Shown: positions 26,467 through 37,865, counted from the first letter of the stretch. The stretch is 64,000 nt of DNA from Macrotis lagotis (GCF_037893015.1 NC_133660.1:161814937-161878936), one strand, 5' to 3'. The notes: generated from the letters alone by a model not told the origin. Numbers and translations: made by a program.

Positions 26467-27294
26467 CTGTGGGTCTGTGTGTTTGCTCCACTGTGCTGTG
26501 TGGGTACCTGGAAGAAGGTCACTTTCACTGTGAGTTGCAGAAGGTCTTAGATATAGAATACTATCCATTGATAATGATGACTGGCAAAGAGGCCAGTGAC
26601 AAGCATTCACCTTTGACATCTTCTGAGCCCTTCCTTGTTCTCTCAGGTCTTCCTCTGACAAAACAAAGAACCTTGAAGGTTGTGCTCACAAGTATCTAAT
26701 ATTCTGGGCTTCATTTTTGTCTTTTATACAAGAAAAGAATTCAATTATTGCAAAATTACTTCCCACCTCTAAAATCCTATGATTTCATGATTCCATGGAG
26801 CAAAAGACTAATTTGATAATGGTGGTTGTTTGCCAGTTGTCACTGGTTCACGGATGACTAATTGATAGTCACTAATACTGTGCATGGGCTAAAAGGAAAA
26901 GGCACATCTGCTCCAAAAGGAACAAGCAAATAGCAGCTGTGAGACCCTTAACTCTTTTGTTTACAAAGACACAATTCATCACAATCACATCTGATCTGCC
27001 TAGGAAGATAAAAGCATCTCCAACTTGAAATACCAGACTAAACAGCTCTGGGCATAACACTAAACTCCCATGTTATCTTTTTCTAGTTAAAGACACTGAC
27101 TGTATGTTGACAATCCAAAAGTAAAGGTCACATTTAAGAATATCACTTCTTGTTTGCCGTTCAGCATCAACATAACTTCCCAAAGTTAGACTGTCCTTAG
27201 AGTCAGTCAATGACAACCCACAGACTCTTTACCTAGAAGATAGCATGGGGGGTGGGGGGGGGGAAATGAGCTTTCAATTTCCCAGCTCTACTAG

Positions 27295-27495
27295 ATATCA
27301 TTCAGGACCCTGTGAGATTTCAGTTATAGTTTCACACTTACTAGTTATGTGATCTTGTATAGGCTGTAAAATGGCTGTTGTGTGCCTCAGTTTCCTCATT
27401 TGTAAGACAGAAATGATAATATGGGAGTACTTACTACAACGGTTATCATTAAGAAAGTGCCTTATAAATTAAAGTATGATGTTAATATCCCTCTT
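27295..27495 (+). mobile_element. MIR relic
   Basis: ACTTACTAGTTATGTGATCT, GCCTCAGTTTCCTCATTTGT and AAGTGCCTTATAAATTAAAG. Confidence 0.62.
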
Positions 27496-27614
27496 GAATA
27501 CTAAGATTTAATATAAGGTATATTATCTTCCCTCCTCCAACTTAATGTTTTGGTTTTACCTGACCTAAATAAAATTTTTGGGCCTCTTACCTGTATAAAT
27601 TAAAAATTCAAATT

Positions 27615-27760
27615 AAATGAACTTTTGTGAAGTGTTTCCTCTGCGCGAGGTACTTTGCTACAAAGACAAAAAAAAAATCTGCCCTCAAAAAAAGTGGTAT
27701 CTTACTAGGGGAGAGAAAGGAAACAAATACAATATGTACACAGGTAAAAGAACAAGATAG
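27615..27760 (+). mobile_element. MIR3/L3-type relic
   Basis: GAGGTACTTTGCTACAAAGA and CTGCCCTCAAAAAAAGTGGT match the ancient GCTGGGGATACAAA...CTGCCCTCAAGGAGC pattern. Confidence 0.5.
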
Positions 27761-27875
27761 TGAGTAAGGCAGGCAAAGAAGAAATTGCTGTAGTCAAAAC
27801 TTTAGTCAGCCTAAGGCCAGGTGGGAGAGAAAGTCGCTGAACCTGGGTGATTGGGCCTTTGTACAACAGGTCATC

Positions 27876-27955
27876 CCGGGATGACAAGAAAGAAACGTTA
27901 GAGTAAAGTTCCTTATATTTCTCTGGTGACGTTTAATTACCTAGAAAGGTTTTTG
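27876..27955. repeat. Unknown repeat, copy B
   Basis: GTTCCTTATATTTCTCTGGT then TTTAATTACCTAGAAAGG; same orientation as copy A, 1.49 kb away. Confidence 0.7.
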
Positions 27956-29419
27956 AAAGTTCAGCAAAACTGCTAAAATGTGGCAAGAGAATGGCTTTGA
28001 ACTCTATTCAAAATGGTGTAAGATCTTTTCTATGCATGAAGGCCTGAAGAATGTCAAGGTCTGAAAGTAGTAGGCAAAGACTTAAAATAAAGAAGATTTG
28101 GGGTATTTTGACAGATTAGTTGCATGTAGTTGCAAACAGTCATTTAGAGTCTTCTGCTTATGTATGGTCAAAGATCATTTTTCAGCTGGAACAAAGGCAA
28201 TGTAACACTAAATGAGAAGAAAGGAAAAAGGTAAGAAAAAGATAGCTCTCTCTCTCTCTCCATATACATATAGATAGATAGATAGATAGATAGATAGAGA
28301 AGTTCTCATTTGACCTGCGTAAACAAAGTATCAATGCTATAAATAGGAAATGTCTGAAGGTAAAAATACATATCTTTTATTTCCCAGGGAAGTCTCATAT
28401 ATAAAAGTTTCCATAATGATGGAGGCCAGAGAACCCAGAAACCACCCTAATCTATTAAGGTGGCAGTTAAGTGGCACAATAGAGTGTCTGACAAATAGTA
28501 ACCACTACATAAAGGTTAGCTATTATTGTTATTGTTGCATTGTTATTTGCTTCTAGACAAAGTCCATCTTTGTAATGACCAAAGGGAATCCCATATGGCT
28601 ATAAATCACAAACTTAATGATCATGAAAGAATTTAACTCCCAGACAACTCAAAGAGCAATGAAAAGATGATAGTGGGCATATAAAGGTTAACAGCATATT
28701 ACCTATTGATGATATCTCTAGTAAGAATTGACCTTGAGACATATATGATGATAACTCCTGAGTTTTAAAGTACCAGCTTTGAAATATTTAGCTCGACAAA
28801 TAAATAACTTGCTTAATGGTTGACCAAAAGTTTAGAAGTTCCTACTGGAAGATCAAGAAACCATTTCCTACAAAGATATCTCTAAGGCTGTCCAAAGGGA
28901 TTCTTACAAACTGCTTTTTGACAGGTATGATATAAATATAAGACTGAATCCAGATGGCTCGGATACGAAGAAAGTGGGGAAAATTGTTTCCATATTTCCT
29001 TTAAATGTCACCTAACTGCAGGTGCTATTGAAATTTTTACCTATGACATTTCTTCCAGTTTTTTTCTGACCAATGAAATTAATTTTTGTAGAAATAATAA
29101 TTTTTTTATTTACTTCCACAGAAAGGAGAAAAAACTCAGAAATAAAGAAATAAATTACCATCACAAATGTAAGAAAGAACAGAGATACAACACTCATATC
29201 TTGCAAAGTTATGACTAACAAACTAAATATACTGCCTTTCCTTTTGAGACTTCAATAAAATATCATGGAGTAATTTTATATGTTCTAAGCTTCATTTTGT
29301 GCTTTAACAAAGGCAGATATTTACTTATTGGGCAGATTTTTTTCCCTTAAATGGAGTTAAATCATGGCCCTCCTAATATGCATAAAGTCCAGAGATAATT
29401 TCTGTCATTATCTCAAGAA
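27956..29419. other. AT-rich DNA, nothing recognised
   Basis: Only microsatellites and a short SINE-like word at 28.46 kb. Confidence 0.45.
28245..28300. repeat. (CT)n and (TAGA)n microsatellites
   Basis: CT run 28245-28260, short AT spacer, then seven TAGA units. Confidence 0.9.
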
Positions 29420-29506
29420 TGTGTATATGTATGCATGTATGTATATATATATATGTATGAATCATAGATTTATGTGTATATGTTTGCATGCATGTATCTA
29501 TGTACC
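29420..29506. repeat. (TATG)n-like simple repeat
   Basis: Alternating TATG, TGCA and TA words. Confidence 0.7.
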
Positions 29507-29511
29507 TTAAG

Positions 29512-29738
29512 TGGTGGCGAGTAGAATGGTGGACTTGCAGTCAGGATGACCTGAGTTCAAGTCAGTCCTCGGACAAGTATTAGCTACATGATCTTGATTA
29601 ACTTGGTTAAGTCACTTAACCATGTATAACAGTTTCTTATCTGTAAAATAAGCTATAGTAGGAAATGACAAACCACTCTAGTATCGTTGCCAAGAAAACC
29701 CCAGATGGGGTCACAACTAACAACAGCATGAACACACA
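29512..29738 (+). mobile_element. Mar1-type CORE-SINE, plus strand
   Basis: SINE core then CAAACCACTCTAGTATCGTT, GCCAAGAAAACCCCAGATGG and a GTCACAACTAACAACA-type end, the Bov-B-like tail. Confidence 0.8.
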
Positions 29739-29904
29739 CACACATATATACACAATAACCATTCAAATAAGGGGGTGAAACTGAATTTAAAAGGTGAAAT
29801 AATATGCAAAAGCTAGTCTTTGACTCTAATATTCTTAGTCAGATGGCAGAATAAATCCTATTAAAAGTGACTGATGTTTTAAGATACTTAGTTTGCTTTA
29901 GAAC

Positions 29905-30110
29905 CTTGTAATATTAACTCAGACACTTACTATATATGTGACTATGCACTTAACCTCAATTGAGTTATCTCATCTGTAAAATGTTAATAATAAAAGCACC
30001 TACCTCTCAGGATCATAGTGAGGATAAAATGAGAGATGATAATCTTTGTAAAGTGGGGCTATATAAAAGCTGGGTTGTTGCTAATTGTTATTCATTTATG
30101 CTAATTAAAT
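29905..30110 (+). mobile_element. MIR relic
   Basis: TATGTGACTATGCACTTAAC, TCATCTGTAAAATGTTAATA and CACCTACCTCTCAGGATCAT. Confidence 0.62.
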
Positions 30111-31149
30111 CATTCTATGGACCCTTTGGTTTTAAATCCTAAGGTCTAGTTATCTATAAGAACATGTCTGGACAAGAAGACATTAGATTCCATTATTCAT
30201 AAATTTTAAAATATTGGTAAGTTAAATAATTAGATTCTGCAAGAATAATTTTGGATATTTTTTATATTATAATCTTAACAGAACAAAGGAATTAGAATGA
30301 GAGGACTTAATTCAGTATTCAAATTCAAACTGATAATTAAAATGGGAACTATAGTTGAATATTTGAAGGAAAATTTTGATATTGAAGGACTCAGTGAAAT
30401 ATTTTTATTTAAACAAAGCAAACTTTAACCCATGTATCTTTACATAAAAACAATTATGGGTTGCAGTTCTCCTGTAATAACCAGATGCTAAAAAAAATTA
30501 CCTTAACTGCAATGCCAACCTTTGACAATGGCTGCTGCTGCTAGAGATTTTAAAAAGCTATTTAGGAAAATGCTCAAATTTTCTTTTGACAAATATCAAG
30601 AAGAGCTGTAAAGTCATTTCCATGCGTTCACAATCTGCTTATAGACATCCTCCTGAAGTTACATTTCGCTTTTAAAACTATTCTCATATTAAGTTTTAAA
30701 AGAAGCTCCTCAGGTATTACCTAATAAAATACTTGCATAATCTCCTTAAAGTTCCTCCATTATAAAGAGTTATAAATAAGAGATAATGAATTTAAAAAAT
30801 ATCTGAGTGAAAAACGAAATAAAGGCAAAGTACCCGGTAGCCTCTATTTTCCCCCTCACACAGACCTTAATTGAAACAATTACTCTAAAATGCATCCATC
30901 TTTGCTAGATGCTTTAATTTAAAAGCAATGTTTTCTCTGATTTTAAGACATTTGTCTGATAAAGTTTTTTGGTAGCAATGACACTATACTAGGATTGTCT
31001 CCTCAAGGAAGTAAAAAGTGATCCTGAAGATGTTTCATTTATTAATTTTTTTATAAGCTAAATAAAGCTGTATCAATTTCAGAATCCAGAGTCACAGATA
31101 AAGAGACTGGACTGTCGGAGCAGCTGTCAGTCCTTTTATCTCTTGTTAA
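30111..31149. other. AT-rich repeat-poor DNA left of the island
   Basis: No interspersed repeat recognised for about 1 kb; could hold conserved noncoding sequence of the inferred CRACD 5' region. Confidence 0.4.
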
Positions 31150-31163
31150 CAATTCCTATGTGC

Positions 31164-31644
31164 AAAAAACTGAGGAGTTTGAACAAAGACTAAGGACTAT
31201 TAACTTTAATTTAGAAAAAAACTGTATCTTATTGTCTGATCTTGCTATCTTTTATACTTTATGTTTCTTCCTTAAGGATATGATTTCTCTCTCATCACAT
31301 TCAATTTGGATCAATGTATATCATGGAAACAATGTAAAGACCGACAAATTGCCTTCTGTGGGGGGAGGGAAGTAAGATTAGGGGGAAAAATTGTAAAACT
31401 CAAAATAAATAAAACCTTTAATAAAAAAAAACTGCTATCTTATTATCTGATCTTGCTATCTCTTATACTTTATGTTTCTTCCTTGAGGCTATGATTTCTC
31501 CCTCATCACATTCAATTTGGAATTGATGGAAACAATGTAAAGACTGACAAATTGCCTTCTGTGGGGGTGGGGGGAGGGAAGTAAGGTTAGGGGGGAAATT
31601 GTAAACCTTAAGATAAATAAAATATTAAAAATTTAAAAAAAAAC
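31164..31644 (+). mobile_element. Two L1 3' ends in tandem inside one target duplication
   Basis: Copy one (31164-31429) starts just before the L1 3' UTR and ends in an A-rich tail. Copy two (31430-31644) starts inside the same 3' UTR and ends in its own A-rich tail. A 14-bp target duplication, CAATTCCTATGTGC at 31150-31163 and CAATTCCTGTGTGC at 31645-31658, flanks the pair but does not separate the copies. Both keep the G-rich tract typical of this L1 3' UTR. Confidence 0.85.
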
Positions 31645-31782
31645 CAATTCCTGTGTGCTGGCTGTTGCTGTAACACAGGCGGGCATGAATGTCACCGACA
31701 AGTGAATGAAGTGAAAATTCCCCGGAGAATATTTTTATTAGAAGCGGCCGCGGCCCGCGGTCCGGACCCCGCGCCGTGGCCC

Positions 31783-31822
31783 GGCTGGGCTGGGCTGGGC
31801 TGGGCTGGGCCGGGCCGGGCTG
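31783..31822. repeat. GGGCT/GGGCC pentanucleotide tandem repeat in the CpG island
   Basis: About eight head-to-tail GGGCT or GGGCC units lie at the left edge of the island. Confidence 0.85.
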
Positions 31823-32004
31823 GCAGGCACCAGGCGCGGGCTCTGGGGTGTCTCTCCCCCACGGTGCCCCCGCGGCTCTCGGGGGGTCAGGGTCCCCCCG
31901 AAGATCTCGCCCGCGGCCCGGGGGCTCGAGGCGGACCCAGGAGGATGCTGTGCTCCGGCTCCGGGGCCGTTCCGTCCCCCGAGGGCCGGGGCCGGCTGAG
32001 GGGC

Positions 32005-32072
32005 GGCGGCGGAGGAGGAGGATGAGGAGGAGGAGAGGGAGAGGAGGAGGAGGAGAGGAGGAGGAGGATGCT
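32005..32072. repeat. (GGA)n polypurine tract in the CpG island
   Basis: Nearly pure GGA/GGAG triplets, plus-strand purine. It could form a G-quadruplex or triplex close to the inferred first exon. Confidence 0.85.
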
Positions 32073-32389
32073 CCTAAGGGAAGCCGCGGGGCCGGGCCGG
32101 GCCGCAGAGGCTGGGCGGGGGGCCGGACTGCCAGTCTTAGGGAGCCCCCGAGGAGAAGGCTCCAGAAAAGGCCCCAGGAGGGGCGGCGCCCCCGGCACAA
32201 AGCCCCCGCAGATCCCGTTTCCCCGCGCCCCCCAGGAGAAGGGGGCAGACTTACTGGGCTCGGCTCGGCTCCGCTCCGCTCCCGGCCCGCTGGCCGCCGG
32301 CGCACTGCCCGCTGCTCCGCCGGCACACGCCCCTTCCCCGCCCCGCGCCCGCGCACACGCCCTCGCTCGGCGCCCGGCCGGGCGGCAGC

Positions 32390-32442
32390 AAGGGTGCCCC
32401 GTGGGCAGCAAGGGTGCCCCGTGGGCAGGAACGGTGCCCCGG
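32390..32442. repeat. 20-bp GC-rich tandem repeat (2.5 copies)
   Basis: The unit GGGTGCCCCGTGGGCAGCAA occurs twice, followed by a diverged partial copy. Confidence 0.8.
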
Positions 32443-32536
32443 CGGGCTCGTGCCTCCCGGGCTCCGCGCTGCGGAAAGGCGGCGGCGTCCCTCGGCGCGC
32501 CGAGCCCGGCCGAGCCCAGCCGCAGCGCGGCGCAGC

Positions 32537-32610
32537 CCGCCTGTCTGCCTGTCTGCCCGCCTGCCCGCTTCTCTGCCCGCCTGTCTGCCTGCCCGCCTCT
32601 CTGCCCTCCG
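32537..32610. repeat. CTGYCTGCC-type minisatellite in the CpG island
   Basis: Reiterated 4-bp-based units of CTGT/CTGC/CCGC, followed at 32669-32691 by an almost pure C run. Confidence 0.75.
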
Positions 32611-32912
32611 CGCGGGCCTCGGGGCGCCTCCCGCTCCGGCCGCACGGCGGCGCTGCGCTGCGGATCCCACGCCCCCCCCCCCCCCCCCCCACCGGCGCCG
32701 GGCCGCTCCTCCCGCCGCCGGGCCTCGGGCCGCCCGAGCGGGCTCCTTCCCGGCCGGCCCGGCCCGGCCCGCAGCCGCGAGCCCCTTTGTCCCGCGGCCC
32801 GGCCCCGTGAGTCGGGGGCTGGACAGCTGCCTGTGGGGCCCTCCTGGACAGCGCTCCCCGGCTCGGGCACCGGCAGCTTACTCACAGCCACCAGTGGGAG
32901 CGATAGTGGGGA

Positions 32913-33810
32913 TATTATATATATATATATGTATTCATATACACTTATGTGTCTATGCGTTCATACAGTCACATAGTCATGCTTATATAGTTATATGTAG
33001 TCATATTTCGTTATTTCTATATTTAGACATGCATTTATATTTTATATGTAGATAGATTTATATGTATACAAGTATGTATAGATATTTATATAAATTTATA
33101 TATTTATGTATATATATTTACATTAAAAATATTTATATAAATTTATATACTTATGTATATGTATATTTATATAAAAAGTATGTATAGATATCTATATAAA
33201 TTTATATATTTATGTATATATGCATATTTACATTAAAACATTTATATAAATTATATACTTATGTATATATGTATATTCATATAAAAAGTATGTATAGATA
33301 TTTATATAAATTTATCTATTTATATATGTGTGTATTTATATAAATATATATTTATGTATATATTTTATGTATTTCTATATACACACATTTTATATATGCA
33401 TATATTTATATGTGTTTATATATCTATATATTCATATTCATATACTTATATATTTCTATATACATATTTTATATATGTATAGATTTATACATTTATATAT
33501 TTATATAGCTAGATACATAAATTATATAAATATATCTATTTATATATCTATATATTTATGTTTGTGTATTTATATATTTATATATTCATTCATGCATTTA
33601 TATATTTTATATATTCATATATGTGTATATTTATATATAAGTATTTATATTTATATAAATTCAGATATATTTATGTATATTTATATGTATATGTATTTAT
33701 ATATTTCTATATTTATACATATATTTATATATTTTCTATTGTATATATTTATGTGTACTTATATTTTTATATATTTCTATGCATAAAAGTATTTATAGAT
33801 ACTTATATGA

Positions 33811-33850
<40 letters not shown>

Positions 33851-33860
33851 TAATATTGTT
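32913..33860. repeat. AT-rich tandem array next to the CpG island
   Basis: About 950 bp made almost only of TATATTTATATA-like words. Between 33071 and about 33330 there is a longer period: the word AGTATGTATAGATA recurs at 33071, 33177 and 33287, giving units of 106 and 110 bp, each built from two half-units. The array ends in a (TA)n run at 33816-33842. Long Ile/Tyr-rich open frames here are artefacts of composition. Confidence 0.85.
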
Positions 33861-34245
33861 GACTGTCTTTGGATCCAGCTCCATGTATCTCCATCCACTC
33901 AGTAACACAGACTTAAGATCTCCTCACTACTTCCAATCCCCGGAAGAGATTTTACTACTAAGGGATACACAGGCTAGCAGTGACTCCGCTTGAGATCCTG
34001 TCTCTGAATATAAGGATCTTAAACTTGAGTTGGGGGGGGAGACTGCAATCTTAGGTGCCATCAACTAACTGCATCTTAGTTCCAGGAGCTAGGATCCAGG
34101 AGCTAGCTCCTAGGATCCTGTGGGTAAAGATGCCTTTTGGGAAGATAATATTACAAAGTTATTTGACAAAAAAGGATTCTGAGATGGACATTTTGACAAA
34201 ACTCAGAGGTTTATTTATCCTTCCACTCAATTAAAAAGGAAAAAA
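33861..34245. other. Unassigned DNA
   Basis: Only the short palindrome at 34.08 kb. Confidence 0.45.
34080..34120. repeat. Short imperfect palindrome
   Basis: AGGATCCAGGAGCT pairs with AGCTCCTAGGATCCT around a central GAGCTAGCTC, preceded by a direct copy of CAGGAGCTAGGATC. Confidence 0.75.
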
Positions 34246-34580
34246 AGGCAGCTAGGTGGCACAGTGGATAGAGCACTGGCCTTGGAGTCAGAAGAACAGG
34301 AGTTCCAATCCAGCCTCAGATATTTACTTAGCTGTGTGACATTGGGCAAGTCACTTATCCCTGATTGCCTTCACATCCATGGTCATCTCCAGTCATCCTT
34401 ATCTATATCTGGCCACTGGACCCAAATGACTCAGAAGGAGAAAATGAGACTGGTGACTTAGCACAGTACCCCCTCACTCCAATTCAATGCACATACTTGT
34501 TGTGGCATCACCTCCTTGATGTCAAGGTCTCCAGGAATGAAGGACAAACATCATTACCCTTCCACTCAGTAGGACATCCA
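34246..34580 (+). mobile_element. Long CORE-SINE with a GAATGAAGGACAAACATC end
   Basis: tRNA-like head, core, then a long tail (CATCTCCAGTCATCCTTATC, GATGTCAAGGTCTCCAGGAA, GAATGAAGGACAAACATC). Same family as the copies at 37.28 and 63.42 kb. Confidence 0.8.
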
Positions 34581-34749
34581 GTAAACCATAACCTTGGTAA
34601 ATAAACCTGAAAGTCAAACAAGCTGGAAAAAATCCCACCCTTCTCAGTGATAAGGTCAAAGTGCTACATAGTAACAGAAGTGGACAATTACATTAATTAT
34701 AGACTTGAGTTGTTCTAAGATGAAATGTTGAGTTTTTATCATACTGAAA

Positions 34750-34915
34750 AGATCATTGCTTCTGATACTTCATATTTGTGGGATAATGGCGCAAGACACT
34801 TAACCTCTGGTTTCCTCATCCAAAAAAAAATGACAAAGCACTACTGATACCAGTAAAGATGTGAAAAAGGCCCTTTACAAACTTATAGACATTATAAAAA
34901 TACATATTAACAGTA
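34750..34915 (+). mobile_element. MIR relic
   Basis: ACACTTAACCTCTGGTTTCC and GAAAAAGGCCCTTTACAAAC. Confidence 0.45.
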
Positions 34916-35889
34916 TTCATTTTAATAGATCAGAGGAAGAAAAGAATTAGCAAACTGAGGGATTCCATAAGTTTTAGAGTTGAGGTTTCCATGGAAACAC
35001 ATAAGCCTGAAGTTTACTCTTGACTTTAATTCTTTATGCATAAAGACATAAATTGTGTCACTCATTGGCTGGTAGTTTCACTGGGAGACTTCAAATGTGA
35101 TGACATTTAAGGGTGGCTATAGCAGAAAAGTGAATCACTCTGCAGCCTAATGAACCTCTCCAAATTTAGCTAGATTACTCCTTGGACAACAAATACACAT
35201 TTCATCATGGGATCCATATTGATCACCAGAGTCAAGCTGTAATTAAATAAACCCATAACAAAAACTGGTGATAAGACGTGAAAAGGTGAAACAAGAAAAA
35301 ATAATTTTCAGCATTGACTAGGATCTCCCACTGCTGGAAATAGGCCTGAGAACCTTTTGAAGGTAGCTTTAATAAAACAACTTTACTTAGGTATTAGTTA
35401 GATACTGGCAAAATTTGGTTTATGCTGTCTTTGCTTAACATTGGGCTTTGAGTTTTTGATTAATAGGAACTGTGTTGTACAAAAGAGCACTGTATATCCT
35501 TGCTCTGCTATTAATGTGACCTTGGGCAAATGACATTTTATCTCTAACTCAGTTTCCCAATCATTTAAAATGAAAGGGTTGGACTTTTATAGATGGTCTC
35601 TAAGGTCTTTTCTAGCTCAGTTGTATTATCTAGCTTTTTCTATAGGAAAAAAAATATCAAATCTAAACACACAAAATGTAGATTTTAATTTAAGTTTTAA
35701 CAGTTACTTTGTAAATTAGTAGGAAATTCTTTCATTAAAATGATGACCAAATTCACCATTTTGTCCAGATCTTTGAAATCCATATTGTAAAGTCAAAGAC
35801 AAAAATCAGGTCTGTGATGTTTTCTCCGCTGCATATGTCAGTACATTTGTATTTAGGCACTTCATTTCTTGCTGATAGCATAAATACTG
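34916..35889. other. Unassigned DNA with one MIR
   Basis: No exon seen. Confidence 0.4.
35475..35635 (+). mobile_element. MIR relic
   Basis: AATGTGACCTTGGGCAAATG, CTAACTCAGTTTCCCAATCA and GGTCTCTAAGGTCTTTTCTA. Confidence 0.65.
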
Positions 35890-36139
35890 CTATTGGGTCT
35901 TGTTATATTTTATTTAACTTTATCAGTGCCTTAGATGAAAGTATGGATAGCACACTTTTCAAGTTTTCAGGTGGCAGGAAAAATAGCTAACATAACTGGA
36001 TGATAGAATCAGAATCCAAAGAAAATATGAAAGACTGAAACTCTGATCTAAATATATAAGATGAAATTAAGTAGGGGTAAAATTAGGTTCAGAAAAATCA
36101 ACTGTAAAAACAGTATAGAAAAGCAGTTCAAGAAGACTT

Positions 36140-36294
36140 GAGGGGGCAGTTAGGTGGCACAGTGACTAGAGGACCGACCCTGAAGTCAGGAGGTCTTGAG
36201 TTCAAATCCAACCTCAGACATTTAATAATTACCTAGCTGTGCTAACCTTGGGCAAGTCACTTAACCCCATTGCCTTGCAGAAACAAACAAAAAA
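36140..36294 (+). mobile_element. CORE-SINE inside a CR1/L3 relic
   Basis: Complete SINE; target duplication around ACTTGAGGGG on both sides. Confidence 0.83.
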
Positions 36295-36816
36295 AAACTT
36301 GAGGGGTTTGATGGACTGCAAGGTTAATAGGAAGAAACTTGGCATGCAGAAAAGAAAATCTCCAAAACCCTAAACCCCAAGTAAACTTGGGCTGCATTAG
36401 TACCATTGGAGCCCAGAACATCACAACCTGTAATCTGTTGTATCCAGTTCTGGCCAGACCACATTTGGAGAATTGTCTTTTGTTCTGAGCAAATTTTTAA
36501 AAAACTATTGAAAGTTTGAGTATGTAGAGGAAGATGAAAAGGTTAGTAGGTGAGTGGAAACCAAGCTACTCATTGAGGATCAACTGGAAGAATTGTGGTT
36601 AGGGGTTGGGGGGGGGGGGAGGAAGGATATTTAAAGGATTATCATGTGAAAGATTTGTTTTGCTTGGCTGACAAGGGCAGAAGTAGGGTTAATAAGTATA
36701 GAAGTTTTGTTTCAACAGAAAGCGTCTGGGAGAGGGGGAACCAGATAACGTTAGGGGGCATTTAGAGCTGTCCAAAAACTGACTAGGTGATTCCATAATT
36801 TAAGATGAAGTAGGGG

Positions 36817-36970
36817 GTGGCTGGGTGGTGCAATGGATAGAACACTGACCCTGGAGTGAGGAGTACCTGAGTTCAAATCTGGCCTCAAACACTTAATAAT
36901 TCCCTAGTTGTGTGGCCTTGGGCAAGCCACTTAATCCCATTTGCCTTGCAAAAACCTAAAAAAAAAAAAT
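36817..36970 (+). mobile_element. WSINE1-type CORE-SINE inside a CR1/L3 relic
   Basis: SINE with TTGCCTTGCAAAAACC tail; flanking GATGAAGTAG / AATCAAGTAG is an imperfect target duplication. Confidence 0.83.
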
Positions 36971-37279
36971 CAAGTAGAAGCTGTTCTAGAGGAAATTGAT
37001 ATTTATGATGTTGTGTGAAGTCCCTTCCCATTCTAAGAGTCTATGAAAATCCACTTTACAAAGATTCAGACTTAAATGACCATAGAGTTATGTACTTAGT
37101 TTAGCAGGGCAAGTGATTCTAATTTATGCACTCTTGAGGTATTGAAAGGAAGAAAAGGGACTGGGGAGTCCTATCTTGGAGTATGACAACTTGGCTTTGA
37201 GTATCAGCAAATATCCATATCCAATGTTAAACAGGCAGTTGGTTTTGTTAGAGAAATTAGAGAAATGTTTTCCAACTAG

Positions 37280-37520
37280 AGGCAGCAAGGTGGTGCAGTG
37301 GATAGAGCACCAGCCTGGGACCTGAGGTTCAAAACTGACCTCAGACACTTGACTCTTACTAGCTGTGTGACCTTGAGGAAGTCACTTTATCCCAATTGCC
37401 TTGCATCCAGGGCCATCTCCAGTCAATCTGATCCATATCTGAATACTGGATCCAATGGCTCTGGACTTAGCATAGCACCTCCCTTACTAAAATCCAATTC
37501 ACTTGCCCCCAGACCTTGAA
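37280..37520 (+). mobile_element. Long CORE-SINE, 3'-incomplete
   Basis: Same family as the copy at 34.25 kb: head, core, CATCTCCAGTCAATCTGATC tail, ending before the terminal GAAGGACAAAC block. Confidence 0.77.
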
Positions 37521-37865
37521 TGAGAGAGTTCAATCCTTAGAGGGTAAGGGAGTCAGGGGAGATTTCAGAGGTCTCTTTTCTATCCCCGAGGCAGGACTCT
37601 GTTACTTCACCTATACTCAGATCCAAGTCACAATCTGGGGCCTCAGTCTCAGAAAAAAAAAACAAAAGCACAAAGAGCTCACTGCCTGCAGCAGAGCAGG
37701 GCGTCTCCCCATAGCTCCAGGGAAGAAAGGAGTGCTTGTGATCATCTATAAGACCAGAATACAGGCCAGGAGAGCAGTCAGAGCCTCTCATGAGATCTTG
37801 GAGGAATTGATAGTGGGGGGAGTAATGTTAAAAATAGCTGCAAAAATGCTCAAAAACTTGGGAGT

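Larger units (their letters stand above)
25613..27294. other. Unassigned DNA; holds one copy of an unknown direct repeat
   Basis: See the repeat at 26390. Only MIR-like words otherwise. Confidence 0.4.
31740..32900. promoter_or_regulatory. CpG island, probable CRACD (KIAA1211) promoter
   Basis: About 1.16 kb of very GC-rich, CpG-dense DNA in an otherwise AT-rich window, with GC boxes and no interspersed repeats. On the minus strand a near-perfect splice donor, CCCA|GTAAGT, leaves the island at 32255/32254, and a second one, GGCT|GTGAGT, lies near 32885. Both suit a noncoding first exon transcribed leftward. A weaker plus-strand donor-like GTGAGT is near 32807. Known mammalian order places CRACD after CEP135 in the same direction, so this is inferred to be its promoter. 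The open frames in all six frames here are side effects of GC content. An unrelated lncRNA promoter is the alternative. Confidence 0.65.
35890..37065 (+). mobile_element. CR1/L3-clade LINE relic with two SINEs inserted
   Basis: The first part corresponds to the end of a CR1-type reverse transcriptase (IANITG*-type words aligning to IANTLDDRIRIQ, and the MKLSRG segment). After the SINE at 36140 it continues with a VQFWARPHLE-like stretch and the CR1 3' part. Heavily decayed. Confidence 0.65.

Noticed and set aside
31625-32976. Open frames of 139-355 codons in five of six frames across the CpG island
   Set aside because: Overlapping frames on both strands with Pro/Arg/Gly/Ala-rich content are what GC-rich, stop-poor DNA gives by chance; no domain or splice-consistent frame stands out.
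32390-33330. Tandem repeats as a CRISPR array
   Set aside because: Units abut without unique spacers, and the genome is vertebrate.
33328-33905. Two Ile/Tyr-rich frames of 115-152 codons that look like membrane proteins
   Set aside because: They are translations of the TATATTTATA tandem array.
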